In this document: in pieces, positions 22,854-33,617 of the stretch
Numbering within the stretch: position 1 is the first letter of the stretch
Layout: every line of letters starts with the position of its first letter
Assembly: GCA_019022495.1 (NCBI GenBank)
Contig: JAFEKR010000001.1
Location: 4,650,001-4,714,000 of the forward strand
DNA length: 64,000 nt
Reading direction: 5' to 3'
DNA from: Epichloe hybrida
Taxonomy: Eukaryota; Ascomycota; Sordariomycetes; Hypocreales; Clavicipitaceae
Notes under the pieces: model-generated
What the model saw: the letters and a program-made list of their open reading frames with translations, nothing else
What the model was told of the DNA's origin: nothing
The model's database searches: none
Translations under genes and position numbers: made by a program

Positions 22854-23650
22854 CTATTCTGACTTTGGCGGCCACTTGACCCGGCGCTCGGCCCTGACGT
22901 ACAGGTTGTTCGGCCCGATGAGCTGGAAATACGCATCATAGTCGACGGGCCCAGCGAGAACTTGTACCGGTAGACGAGCTTGGGCAGAAAGACCTTGATC
23001 TCCTGCAGGGCAAAGTTGAAGCCGACGCACATGCGCGGCGGGCCGGCGGCGAAGGTTGTGGCGTCGCTGCGTCTCCTTGATGAACTTGTCGAGGAAGCCG
23101 AGCCTGCCCGTCAGGTCGGCCGTGACGCGCGTGTTCGTCGGCCCAGTCGTTGTCGACGAGCTCCTGCAGAAGGAGCGCTCTTGGTTCCCCGGGTATCGCG
23201 TCAGGAGGCTGTAGATCAGCCTGGCTGGCCCTTGGAGGCCCTGGCGATAAGAGTCGGCCATCATCTCTTCTATCCGGGCAGTCATCTGGCGCAGCTTCTT
23301 GGCGTCGCCAAACGGCATGCTGGCGTACCACGAGCCCATGGTCGATATGCGCTCGTCGAGCTCGTCAAAGACGCCCATGGCCTGCTCGACCGTCGCCTGC
23401 ATCGTGGGCGCGCAGTGCCGCACGGCTTTGGGCCCGAGGGCTGGAGGCAGGAACTTGTGCGCCGGCTGCCAACTCTTCCGTGTCCGTGTCTCCGAGGAAG
23501 ACGCCCGCCTCGGCCGACTTGATGGGGTGCAGCGGGTGGCCGGGGATGATGCTCTTGCTGAAGAAGTGTCGCTCTCGGAGAAGAAGATGCGCGACATGGC
23601 CGGGTCGTTGGTCAGGTACACCCTGCTGAAGGTGCGGCACGAAGCTCGCT
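22854..23650 (-). pseudogene. Cytochrome P450 pseudogene (CYP505/CYP102-like heme domain)
   Basis: Minus-strand P450 fragments in correct order but in shifting frames. From N to C: VYLTNDPAMSRIFFSESD, a frame-shifted stretch containing SKSIIPGHPLHPIKS and FLGDTDTE, a return to the first frame with AHKFLPPALGPKAVRH, then TMGSWYASMPFGDAKKLRQ, RYPGNQER, DLTGRLGFLDKFIKETQRR and the heme loop FAAGPPRMCVGFNF, ending KWPPKSE-stop. Three large blocks are missing: the N-terminus, the stretch after FDELDER, and the region between FIKETQRR and the heme loop; most of the I-helix also seems gone. Only about 265 codons remain of a roughly 450-residue domain. The surviving pieces carry few substitution stops, so the deletions look recent or artefactual. 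It stands head-to-head with the b5-reductase pseudogene. Confidence 0.8.
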
Positions 23651-23698
23651 GTCCGGCGCTTGTTCGTTGACTCCAACAATGACTGACGGAACCAAGGA

Positions 23699-24370
23699 TA
23701 GTGTACAACGCGACCGAGTATCTGCGAGACCACCCCGGCGAACGGGCACGGATCCGGCTTCTCAAAGGGCCTCCTGGCCGGCGCGGCCATCTTAGCGGCC
23801 GTCGACGCCGTCCTCGTCCGCCAGTTCGCCAAGCTGGTGCTCGGGAACAACAAGTCCTTCGCGAGCTACCCTGCGCACATCAAGGTTCCGGGGCGCGCTC
23901 GAGCTCGTCGTCAAGGTGTACCCGGACGCGAAGCTGACGAGCGGATACATGGCCAAGCCCTCAGCGTCGGCGACGAGGTCCTCTTCAGGGGCCCCAGGGG
24001 CGCCATGAGGTACAGGAACGGCCTCTTGCAAGAGGATCGGCATGGTCGCCGGCGGCACCGGCATCACGCCCATGTTCCAGGTAATCCGGGCCATATGCGA
24101 GGACGACGGGGACCTGACGAGGGCCAGCCTCATCTACGCGGGCCGCACCGAGCTGAACCACCAGCCCGAGGATGTGGCCCCCATGGAAGGGGTCGTGTCA
24201 CCGAGGACTTGATGCGAGAGAAGCTGCCTGCGCCCGAGGCCGACACGAGATTAATGCTGTGCGGTCCGCCGGGCATGGTCAAGGCGGCCAAGTCGTCGTT
24301 GGTCGAATTGGGATTCGAACAGCCGGGGGCGACGGCAAAGATGACGGACCAGGTTTTTATTTTCCAGTAG
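23699..24370 (+). pseudogene. Cytochrome b5 / cytochrome b5 reductase fusion pseudogene
   Basis: Starts inside a cytochrome b5 heme-binding box (VYNATEYLRDHPG, 23,700-23,740), then shifts frame to a hydrophobic segment GFSKGLLAGAAILAAVDAVL, followed by fragments of an FAD/NAD(P)H reductase: [55 protein letters not shown] (nucleotide-binding), [14 protein letters not shown], and LMLCGPPGMVKAAK, ending TDQVFIFQ-stop. At least four frame changes and several missing blocks (most of cytochrome b5, the first half of the FAD domain, and sequence after MEGVV) make it non-functional as given. The family passes electrons from NAD(P)H to membrane hydroxylases or P450s, so pairing with the adjacent P450 is suggestive. 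Confidence 0.8.
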
Positions 24371-25181
24371 TCTGTGCCATTGCTAAAAGTTGTCTGTGCT
24401 CGTTGTTCATTTTTTTTTTCTAGTAGTTGTCTGTGCCCGCTGTTCATCTTTTTCTGCTACTTTAATTCTTGAGTCTTGACCAACTCACCGGGTCATGAAC
24501 TGGGGACTTGTGCTCTCGATGAAGCCCATGTATACGACACGATGACCTTTTCGACTACGGAAGCGTGAAGCACTCATCCCTTTGAGTGCGGCAAGGCAAC
24601 AGCCAGGTCACGAGTCACAACTAGGGTGGCTAAGAAATACCTGAACATAGGTAGGAATCTCACCATGATACACGTCCCAACAAGGTCCGTTAGTACAACG
24701 AGGTATATTGCACACATCGCAGCCCTATTGCGACTGTAGCTATCTAGAGGTACTCGCGGGTCCCGTGACCTGGCTGTTGCCTGCCGTACTCAAAGGGATG
24801 CCAGCCCCGGCATTGTTACATAACGCCGCGCGATAGCCGGCAAAAATGCCTTGCTTTTGCCCGAGAAAGCTCGTGGCTCCGATCCAATCAAACATCCCTC
24901 AGGACCGGGAGATAAACCGGGAAGTTGAGGCTCGGAGCGGAGACCAGCCTCGGCATCCCCACTTCTGCCGGGCTGACCGACGCGGCTTGTTTCTATATTC
25001 GGAACGCCCGGTCCCACCCTTTCCCCAGCCCGTTCTTGGCTATTTAACATTGGCGAGTATCCATCCGCTGATGAATGTAATTCAAGCACAATTCAAAACG
25101 ACTGTCCAGTGGACGGGGCCAAAGTGGTGGCGAGCAAAAGGAAAAAAAAAGATTTTCTAGAAAAATTAAGAAAAATCCAAC
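24371..25181. other. Intergenic region holding a MITE
   Basis: Apart from the 226-bp inverted-repeat element at 24,575-24,800, this contains a T-rich stretch after the reductase pseudogene, and a TATTTAAC sequence at 25,040-25,047 about 140 bp before the next ATG. No gene was recognised. Confidence 0.5.
24575..24800. mobile_element. 226-bp MITE with ~38-bp terminal inverted repeats
   Basis: The left end (24,575-24,612) and right end (24,764-24,800) are inverted repeats beginning CATCCCTTTGAGT; they differ by one substitution (G/A) and one single-base indel over about 38 bp. The interior is short and non-coding. Target duplication is not obvious. It fits a non-autonomous DNA transposon and is unaffected by RIP. 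Confidence 0.75.
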
Positions 25182-26585
25182 ATGACTTCTTTCTCCTTGC
25201 CTCCCTCGGAAGAAAGAACCGTGGCAGTCCTCGGGGGCGGCGTCCTCGGTCGACGGATAGCATGCGGATGGGCCGCTGGCGGGTACGATGTCGTCGTTCG
25301 CGATCCCAACCCCGAGCAGAGGATGGCCGCGCTGCACTACTGCCGGGCGAACATGGCGCAGTTCTCGCAGTTCTCGCAGTCGACGAAACGAGGCTGTTCC
25401 GGAGCAGCTCGCTCTCAAGACGGAGACGCTGGCGCGGCTGGAGGCGCTGGCGCCCGCCGATGCGCTTCTCTGCAGCAACTCCTCGTCGTTCAAGTCGAGC
25501 GAGATGCTCGGCGACCTGAGGCCCGAGACGAAGCGGAGGGTCCTCAACATGCACTACTACATGCCTCCTGGCAACCGCGTCGTCGAACTGATGACGGACG
25601 GTTTCACGCACGACGTCATTTTCCCGCACCTGGTGGAGAAGCTCCGCGGCATCGGCTTTCACCCGTTCGTGGCTCGCAAGGAGTCGACGGGCCTCATCTT
25701 CAACCGGCTCTGGGCAGCCATCAAGAGGGAGGTCTTGACCATCTTGGCCGAAGGGGTCTCGACGCCAGAGGAGATTGAGGCGCTGTGGAAGGAGATGTGG
25801 CTCGGCAACCGATGTTCTGGACGAGCATGGGGACCCCCTACAGGAACGACGGCGCCGTCTTCAGCGCGAGCCTCGCGGGCGGCGAGCCGGTCGAGATTGT
25901 GCCACGGGGCCGCGTCCACACGCCGAAGCAAATCGCCGTCGACCACCGGAACTCGAAGCTCTACTTCTCGGACAGGGAGGGACTGCGCGTCATGCGCTGC
26001 AACCTCGACGGCTCGGCTCTGGAGACGCTCCTCGTCAGCGGCGACTGGCGAAGGGAATCCGACGTGGCCGACCAGACGAACTGGTGCTTTGGCATCGCCG
26101 TCTCGCCCACGACTGGCAACTTCTACTGGACGCAAAAGGGGCCCCCCAAGGGCGGCAAGGGCCGCATCTTCCGCGCCAACATGGACTTCCTGCCGGGCGA
26201 GGACGCGGCGAGCCGCAGCGACGTGGAACTGCTGCTCCAGAACTTGCCGGAGCCCATCGATCTGGACATTGACCTGGTCGACGAGACCCTGTACTGGACC
26301 GACAGGGGCGAGCTCCCGCTCGGGAACAGCATCAACCGGGCCAAGCTCTCTGCGCTCAAACCGCCGCAGGGGAACAACACCACGAGCCTGCCGGGCAAGG
26401 ACTACGAGCTCATTGCCAGAAACCTCCACGAGGCCATCGGCGTCAGGATAGACCAGAAGAACCGTCATGTGTATGCGACGGATCTCGGGGGTGCCGTCTA
26501 TCGGTTTGACATGGACGGGGGGAACAGACGGCGGCTGTACGAGGAGACGGGTGCTTTTACGGGAATAGCCCTGTCCTATGTGTGA
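25182..26585 (+). pseudogene. 3-hydroxyacyl-CoA dehydrogenase / YWTD beta-propeller fusion, internally deleted
   Basis: Begins ATGACTTC with an NAD-binding Rossmann motif VAVLGGGVLGRRIACGWA, in one frame to about 25,385. It continues in a second frame (about 25,400-25,795) with EAVPEQLALK, LCSNSSSFKSSEML and NMHYYMPPGNRVVELM, typical of 3-hydroxyacyl-CoA dehydrogenases. After KEMW it jumps to a third frame (25,807-26,585) with YWTD/SMP-30-like propeller blades: KLYFSDREGLRVMRCNLDGS, NFYWTQKGPPKGGKGRIFRA, TLYWTDRGELPLGNSINRA and HVYATDLGGAVYRFDMDG. Fungal proteins with this two-domain layout exist as far as I recall. Relative to them about 30 residues are missing at the first junction and roughly 80-100 at the second, removing the C-terminal dehydrogenase domain and linker. 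It is not functional as given unless the junctions are assembly errors. Confidence 0.8.
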
Positions 26586-26817
26586 TTGATTGATGGCTTA
26601 CTCATTAGTGGATATGAATGAGTGCATGTATTTTTTCTCCTAGTACACTGGTGTTTTGGAATACACGCATTTCTCCTACTACAACTAGTGTTTTGTGTGT
26701 TCGATTTCTCGCGGGCCCCGTCACTGGACCTGTTCGGAAAGGAGCGAGTCAGGGGCAAAGATGGCCGAGGTGCCCCCAGTATGAAAAGAAGCATGTCAAG
26801 CTTGCTGGGGGTCTCGC

Positions 26818-27183
26818 TCACACGTCGAGATGGACCAAGACGAAAGCCACAATGCCGGGCGTCATCTGCACGGCCCAGATCTTGCGCGAGGCCGTAGCGC
26901 CGCCATACAGCCCAGCCACGACGACAAGCAGACAGAAGAATGTTCGAATCTGTCTGGCGAACTCGGCCACTGGATGGACGAGCCCCCATGCCAGCCCGGC
27001 GGCGAGGAAGCCGTTGTAGAGGCCTTGGTTTGCGGCCAGCGTCCTTGTCTGCGCCGCAAACTCGGCGGTGAGGCGGAATGCTTTGCGACCTTTTGGCGTC
27101 GTCCACAAGAACATTTCCAGAACCATGATGTACAGGTGGAGGAGGGCGAGGACAGCGGTGGCCGCGAGAGAAAGGAAGGCCAT
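26818..27183 (-). CDS. DUF1304 family small membrane protein
   Basis: A single-exon gene of 121 residues. Four hydrophobic segments cover most of the protein (starting about residues 5, 50, 75 and 100). The pattern LHLYIMVLEMFLWTTPKGRKAF, then NQGLYNGFLAAGLAWG and GLYGGATASRKIWAVQMTPG, is characteristic of DUF1304 integral membrane proteins, whose function is unknown. It is intact, unlike its neighbours, and convergent with the dehydrogenase/YWTD pseudogene. Confidence 0.85.
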   Translation of the reverse strand: MAFLSLAATAVLALLHLYIMVLEMFLWTTPKGRKAFRLTAEFAAQTRTLAANQGLYNGFLAAGLAWGLVHPVAEFARQIRTFFCLLVVVAGLYGGATASRKIWAVQMTPGIVAFVLVHLDV

Positions 27184-27694
27184 CTCGAAGGGGGGTGGTT
27201 GTGTTGGAGAACGTACAGAGTAAAGGGGAAAGTACAGATGAGAGGTAGAGAAGAGAACAAGGTCGAATAAATCCGCGGGGAGGAGGGGCTTTTGCAGAAG
27301 TGAAGATATGTAGATACATGTAAGGGCCGGGGACTGGGCAACCTCGGCTCGGGGCCATGTCCGTACATATTAATGTATGTACGGAGTAATCCGTATGTGA
27401 CCTCGCAAGCGTCCCGTGTGTGGGCGGGTCGCGTTTCCGTTTCCGCCCTTCGGCTGAATTCTGAATTCTATGACTTGCATGACATGACAAGGGCCAGCCA
27501 GCCTGGTCCAATAATAGACCCGCGGGCGATGGCCGAATGTGAGAATGCAAGTGGGTGGCACATTGCTCATCTTGCCCGGTCGCCCAAAGGCATCTTTATC
27601 TTGGGCAATCTCGCGCGGTTTTGCTACGTGTGAATCAAATCGTCGTGCATCTGACCATTTGTCTACTCTAAGCGAAGGCCGAACTTCGCAAGTG
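27184..27694. other. Intergenic region, DUF1304 promoter side / het-C 3' side
   Basis: About 510 bp. It contains GTACGGAGTAATCCGTATG at about 27,379-27,397, another copy of the recurrent TACGGA(G/T)TA motif. No gene was recognised. Confidence 0.4.
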
Positions 27695-29741
27695 CTACCC
27701 CGACCGAGATGGCCACCACTTGGCAGCCAGGTCTCTGGCACCACCAACAAAAGATCTGGACACGGCGCACGTCACGCGGACGGTATTGGCGACAGCTCCT
27801 CCAACACGATACACGGCGGCGCGGACGAGAGCCCCGCCCGGAACCGTCACGAATTTCGCAACAGATCCAACGGCCCACGACAGGTCAGCAGCTGCTTCCT
27901 TGACGGCCCATTGCAAGGGGAAGGATTTCCAGGCGGGTGGTGGTCGTACTTCGAGTCGGGAGCCCGGGAAATGGCCCGGGCCCCTCTTCTTCCCTTGGAT
28001 GTCCTGCATCGTGAGCTTGTGATCTTCGTGACCTCTGACCTTGATGCTCTCCTTTGTGAGCTTGGCTCGTAAAGTCGCTCGTTCTTCACCAGACATGCCC
28101 TTCCACCACTTCTGGACCACTTCGAACATGTACTTTTGTATGTCTGTTTTCTTCCTGGGAAATGCGGGGTGGTGCAGTATGGTCAAAAATTTGGCGGATT
28201 GTGTCATCCGAGCTCACGTTCGGATCGTCCCAGCATTTCACGACTTGCTGCGTTGTCCAATTTGTCGTGACGGTTGCAACGAGACCTGCTGGAGGGTTCA
28301 AGACGTTGCTGAAATGGTCCTTTGACAGATCCGAGTGGCTGGGGTCTGACGCCGTCGAGTCGTCCTCGTATACTGCTGCCGAATCGGACTGCGCGGCTTC
28401 TTCGTCAACCCTGACCTTGGCGGCTCTGAGCGCATTCCGCAGTTCCTTGACCGAGGACTCGATGATGAGGCCCAGGAACTGGAACACGACGCGATTTGTT
28501 GTCGCCCCGAGCTGTGTTCCTGTGGCGTCTGCCTCTTGAAGATTACTTGTGTGCGCCTCTTCCGTCAGCCACTTTTTTATCCTGTCATGAATGAAGAAGA
28601 CGGGCTCGACTGCCTGCCAGAGGATGTTGACATCCACTCCGTCGACAGATGCTGCTGCGTCGGCATCCGGTTCAGGCGTCGAAGGTGCGCTGTCCTTGGC
28701 CCTTTGGAATATCGTGTTGACAGTCTCAAGCTGCTCGAGAAGAGCAGAGTTCTCCGACGAGAATCTCTGGACAGCGGCAACGGCGGCCTTGATGGCCTGG
28801 AACAGCTGGTCAAACGCCACAGACCCATAACCGAGCTTGCTCTCCAGGTCCCCCAGCGTCCCCTTTGACTGCAGGATGGCCATGTCATCAGCCTCACCCA
28901 GCAGGCTGTGGAAGATGTCCAGCATGCCAAACGTGCCCGTGACCAGCGGCGGTACTTGGCGTCTCCGTTTGAAGCGGGAGGGGACTCTGACTCTGCATTT
29001 GTCGCCGACGTACGGGAAAATGTCACGTTCCCCCATCTTCAGTAAACAGAGCTCGATGAAGTTGCTGTGCGCGGAAAAGTCCTCCAGCGTGTGGAGAGCA
29101 GCTCCCAGGTGGATGAATGATTCCTTTTGCGCGCCGTGATCGCCGGCACGGCCTTTTCTTCCCAGCTCGATGCAACGCTCCAGCTGACGCCGAACGTAGT
29201 CGGCCGAAGTGTCCCAGCCGTGTCCTGAATTCGCAACGTAATTCTTCATGCCGGACTTGGGGTCGAACTCGAGTTCCCTGGGATCTACAGGGCCTCGCAA
29301 CCGCTCGTCCACATGCTTGGCGTCCTCGTCGTACCCGCGGGGGTTGTCGATGTGTTCCACGTGGGTATAGCATCCCAGACGCTCCCTTGTGACCTCGAAT
29401 TCGTCTGTCGCGAAGCCAAATTCCAGCATGGCCAGGACGGAGACGATGGCTCGGAGGACAGGCTCGGGGATGTTTTCCAGACATGTCGTATCCACCACCT
29501 GGGAGAAGTCGCGGAGCCAGTTGCCAAAGTAGATCTGCCTCCGCTGGAGTCGGGTGAAGCTCTGCTGCGTTATGAAGCTGATGGGCAGGAACCGCAGAAC
29601 CTCGGCGATGTCGCCATGTCTCCACACAAATTCCTTGAACTCACTATCGGCAGGCACCGCACCTGCGCCGAACGCGGAGGCGGTGCTGGCAGCAGCCAGG
29701 ACAAGGAGCAGTATGCACAGGAAACGGGCTGAGCCTGCCAT
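27695..29741 (-). CDS. het-C: HET-C-like heterokaryon incompatibility protein with one frameshift
   Basis: A het-C family protein: secreted/plasma-membrane-associated, glycine-rich-tailed in Neurospora, and involved in vegetative self/non-self recognition. I start at ATG 29,741, which gives a signal peptide (MAGSARFLCILLLVLAAAS, then ASAFGAG); ATGs at 29,792 and 29,759 add a charged extension. The conserved core is clear: WRHGDI, YFGNWLRDFSQVVD, HIDNPRGY, HLGAALHTLEDFSAHSNFIELCL and the C-terminal VTTNWTTQQVVKCWDDPNVSSDDTIRQI. Just after this, at an A5 run at 28,185-28,189 (T5 on the coding strand), the frame breaks. The next frame continues with the family sequence HHPAFPRKKTDIQKYMFEVVQKWW and runs to a stop at 27,695. 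One base fewer in the run would give 681 residues; as given the product stops at about residue 551 (28,086) with an aberrant tail. Confidence 0.85.
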
Positions 29742-29881
29742 GATGAACAGACCAGGCATGTGGATGAGTTTGCGTCGCGGCTGAACTGGCACAGGCTGGG
29801 GCCCGCGTTGAATCCATCTCCAGAAACCAGCTGTGGCCAGGTGTCAGCGTCTGGCCAGCGTCTGGTCTTGCCTGTCTCACT

Positions 29882-29917
<36 letters not shown>

Positions 29918-30230
29918 CCCAGCACGTGTTGGCCCCACTGGTCAAGGTTTACAAACACCAAGTTGTCCAGTCTGGTTCGATTTAGTAAGCATCATCGAAA
30001 ATTGCCCACTTGTTCCTTTTTTCCCGAATTCCGCGTGAAGATCCGGCATCAATATATGCATGACACCTGGCCGGAGCAGCTGGTGTTTTCCAACAATCAA
30101 GGGCATCGCATGACTTTCTATGTGCCTGCATATGAATTGTATCCGCTACGTGTGCGCCGCAAGTCTACAATACTACGGTTTGAGGCCGATCATCGCAATG
30201 ATTGAGCCCGCATGTCTCGCGGTCGTGACT
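29742..30230. other. Intergenic region with T34 tract
   Basis: About 490 bp between het-C (upstream side) and the permease 3' end. It contains 34 consecutive T residues at 29,884-29,917, i.e. poly(A) on the het-C coding strand about 145 bp upstream of its start. No gene is supported. Confidence 0.5.
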
Positions 30231-32195
30231 CTAGAAAGTCATGTGGAGAATCTGTCGCCATTTCGGATACGACGCAATCCTGGCTCGATAGGCATTGATC
30301 TCATCCCAATCAACTTCTCGACGTCCGGTATCGACGTCGATCTCGTGCGTTCGAATCCATCCCTCGCGCTTCCACGCGTATCCGACAAACCAGAAAAAGA
30401 GAATCACAGGAGCCGCGAGATATTGTTGGAAAAATCTCTCGGCCGTGCCCATTCCTTCCTGACCGGGGGGCGCCGCGATTGCAGAGTAGAACTACGGAGC
30501 AGTTAGCAGATGCAATCAATCAACCACTGAGAAGGAAAAAAAGAAGAGACAAAAGAAACACCAGCACGGCAGAGCATGTCGAGGCTTACCTGAGCCATAA
30601 GAACAATGACACAGAGGAAGAAACCCAGGTAGGACCCGTAGATACCACCAGCAGCTTTGAAGGGAATCTCGTCCAGCGTGTGCCCGTGGTAAGCCCATGC
30701 CTTGCGGAACCTGATATGTGCTAGGCAAACGGAGCCCCAGGTAAATAGTGTAGCGAGACCAGAAATTGCCTGCAGCCACGTGAAAACGGTTGGGCCGTCG
30801 GCGCTGAGGCTGACAAAGGCAATGAAGCCAAAGAGGATGACAGAGATGACCGAGAACAAGGGCCGGCCCGACTTGTCAATATAGGTAAACAACTTAGGGG
30901 CATAGCCTTGTTGAGCAAGCCCTGTGAGAGTCCGTGAGCCTCCGTAGACCCCGGATACGCCGATTGATAGGACCGAGACTAGGATAGTCAGGTTCATGAA
31001 ATGATCGAATCCACGGAGCCCCGCGTACTTCCCAACAAGCACAAAGGGTGACGCCTTAGGGTCATTATACAATCCCGCGGTTAAGAGAGCTAGATCCCGA
31101 TCATCGATAACAGACCGACGAAGAAAAGACCGAGGATATAGAAGAGCGTAATTCGCCAAAACACCTGTTTGATCGCTGTTGGCATGGCCTTTGCTGGGTT
31201 TTTAGACTCTGCTGCCGCAAGGCCAACGAGCTCAGTGCCAGAAAAGGAGAAAGCTGCAGTAACAAACACCGAGCAGAAGCCTTTAAATCCATTCTTAAAG
31301 GCACCGGGATCATACCAATACCGCGCCCCCCAGTAGGAGCTGTAGCGGCCATCCTTCGGTCCGCCACCACAGACTAGGACGAGGGCGATGATCATGAAAA
31401 CCACAATAGCGATGAGCTTGAACGTCGATGCCCAGAACTCTTCCTCGGCGTAGCCAAGGGCGCCAAAGACATTGATGATGACGATGATGACAAGGAACAC
31501 AGCAATCCAAACGCCAACGGATATGTCGGGGTTCCAGTACTGGATTGTGATGCCGCACACGGTCAGTTCAAGCGGTAACACCGACACCCACAGCAGGACG
31601 TAATTCCAACCCATGGCGAAACCCCAAGAGGGATCAACAAATCGAGCCGAAAGGGTGTAGAAGCCGCCGGATACGGGGAATAGAATGGCGAGTTCTCCGA
31701 GAGCATGCACTGCAAGTAGATGTCAGCAGCGGGCCAACGGGAGTTGATTGTGTGAAACTACTGACCAACATTGAACATCATGATTCCAATGATGGAGAAA
31801 TCGATGAATAACCAGCCAGGTCCCTGATTTGACAGCAAATTAGCCATGCGAAATCCCCGTCTTGTCAGCATACCAAACGCGATGGAATTGTTGCTCACCC
31901 CGTTCGCCAGAGCACCACCAGATCCCACGAAGAACCCGGCGCCGATCGAGCCCCCGATAGCAATCATGTTCAGGTGTCGGGCCTCCATAGGTCGCTCCAG
32001 CTCAACGAGGCCCTTGCCGTAATGCGCCTTCTTGAACGACTCGATGGTCAGGCCATTTCGGGTGAAGAAGTCGGGATGTCTTTCACACGAAACCGCATCT
32101 TTGGTCACGACCTGACTGATGCCTTGGATAGGAGGAGTATGGGCATGCCCTTTTCCCTCATGGACCAAGGGCTCATGGCCTAGCTCTTCCGCCAT
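30231..32195 (-). CDS. Amino acid/GABA permease (APC superfamily), one-base frameshift
   Basis: Four exons on the minus strand, 32,195-31,899, 31,823-31,766, 31,709-30,590 and 30,491-30,231, with introns of 75, 55 and 98 nt. Signatures of fungal dicarboxylic/GABA-type permeases: RHLNMIAIGGSIGAGFFVGSG (as two overlapping short motifs), PVSGGFYTLSARFVDPSWGF, SFSGTELVGLAAAESKNP, and GVYGGSRTLTGLAQQGYAPK. The exon phases agree except that exon 3 is one base short. Near 31,104-31,106 the frame changes between GLLS and DDRDLALLTAGLYNDPKASP, and the uncorrected frame stops at 31,090. One extra base there would restore about 578 residues. Thus either a recent single-base deletion or a sequencing error. 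Plasma membrane amino acid uptake is the family role. Confidence 0.85.
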
Positions 32196-33600
32196 TGTTT
32201 GTACCTCTGTGCTTGTCGTCGTGACGAGGCGCAATAGCCGGTACAAGTTGTTGAGATGCGAGCCGCAAGGACGACCTTTTCGTCAGGGTGTGACGAGTTG
32301 TTGCAAGGAGACAAGGGCGGAAGTCTGGCCGTGCAAGAAGGCTGCGGAAAGTGCAAAATCTCCCGAGACGACTTCTGACGGAAACCTGAAGCAGCCACGG
32401 CAGCCTCGTCGTTTATATTAAACGACCAGCTGCTTGTGATACGCCATGTTACAGCACGGGGGGCGGTGCTGAATCAGACATGGCACCCGAGGAGACTGGG
32501 ATGCCTGTACCAAAGCACACATTGGGATTGGCCGAGCTTGCAATCGCAACAAAAGGCCCTGCAAAGGCACCATCGCAAAAAGGACCGGTCAGACCTGGCC
32601 AACAACACGACCGCAAGAGGCTAACCGCAATCACCACCCCTTCTTTCCTTCCGCCCGCATTTCCAGGCTCCCTGTTCCCTGGCCTACCCTACCGACAAGG
32701 AAGATTCAGCTGCACGAACAAGCTGGCTGGCTGGATGTGGCGTCTGTTCGGCAAAAATACGTGTGGACAAATTTCTCCCACATCTTGGAGGGGTGGGAGG
32801 GGACGGGGGGGGGGGGCGCGTCTCACTGCAGCTTATGCCGGGGTTCTTCAGTCGGTGCCAGCATTGTGAAGAAGGAATTAGCGAGGCGGTATTAAGCCAT
32901 CGGTGTTATACGGAGAAATTAATGTTTTTGGAAAGATCGACAAGCTAAACAGGGGGGATGCCGACAATTCGATAAGCATATCTTTAAACACATGGGGACG
33001 GACATACGTGGGCGTGGGGGGACGGGACGGACTCCTTTCTCGTCCCCAATCTTTAGCACACAACACATCAAGTCACTGCGGTTCAAACTTCTTCCAGATC
33101 AAGCCGAGAGCGGTCGGTTCAGTTTCCGTCTTGGCGATGGAGCAACGACTGCAATTACTGGCAGGCGCTGAAGGCGGTCATCATCGCCACAGCCACAATT
33201 CGGGACAAGAGGCAGCTCATCTAACGAAGATGTGGGCAAAGTCTCATTGCCCGGCCAAAGTGTTTTTTCTAGTCAAAGTTGTACACCTGCTCATCATTAG
33301 CATGATTCTCATTCATTGAGCGAGAACTCGACTCCCTCACCACGTCATTCCACGGAACTCCCCCGTAGCTGGAGGCGCTTTTGCCAAGAAGCCGAAACGC
33401 CATGTCCTTATCCGTCACCACCGGGGAAGCGGACCTGGTCGAGATTACGTGAGCGACCAGCAGCATCCTACGATGCCGTCAGCGCAGACACGGACCAGGG
33501 CCGCATCAGCCGGAAGCAGGGCAAGGAAAAGGAATCGACGACGTGGTCATGGTACCCAACATGCAACACGGGTGCGGAGACTGCGGATCGATGAAGAATG
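32196..33600. other. Intergenic region upstream of the permease
   Basis: About 1.4 kb with no supported gene. Open frames are short, overlap on both strands and have no recognisable domains. A G-run of 12 occurs at about 32,804-32,815. The first 250 bp are presumably the permease promoter. Confidence 0.4.
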
Positions 33601-33617
33601 CCATGCCATGCCATGTA

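Noticed and set aside
28086..28207. Programmed ribosomal frameshift in het-C
   Set aside because: No known requirement for frameshifting in this family, and a homopolymer indel explains the break more simply.
32436..33594. Several 60-138 codon open frames upstream of the permease
   Set aside because: They overlap each other on both strands, lack domains, signal peptides or plausible splice partners, and are treated as non-coding.
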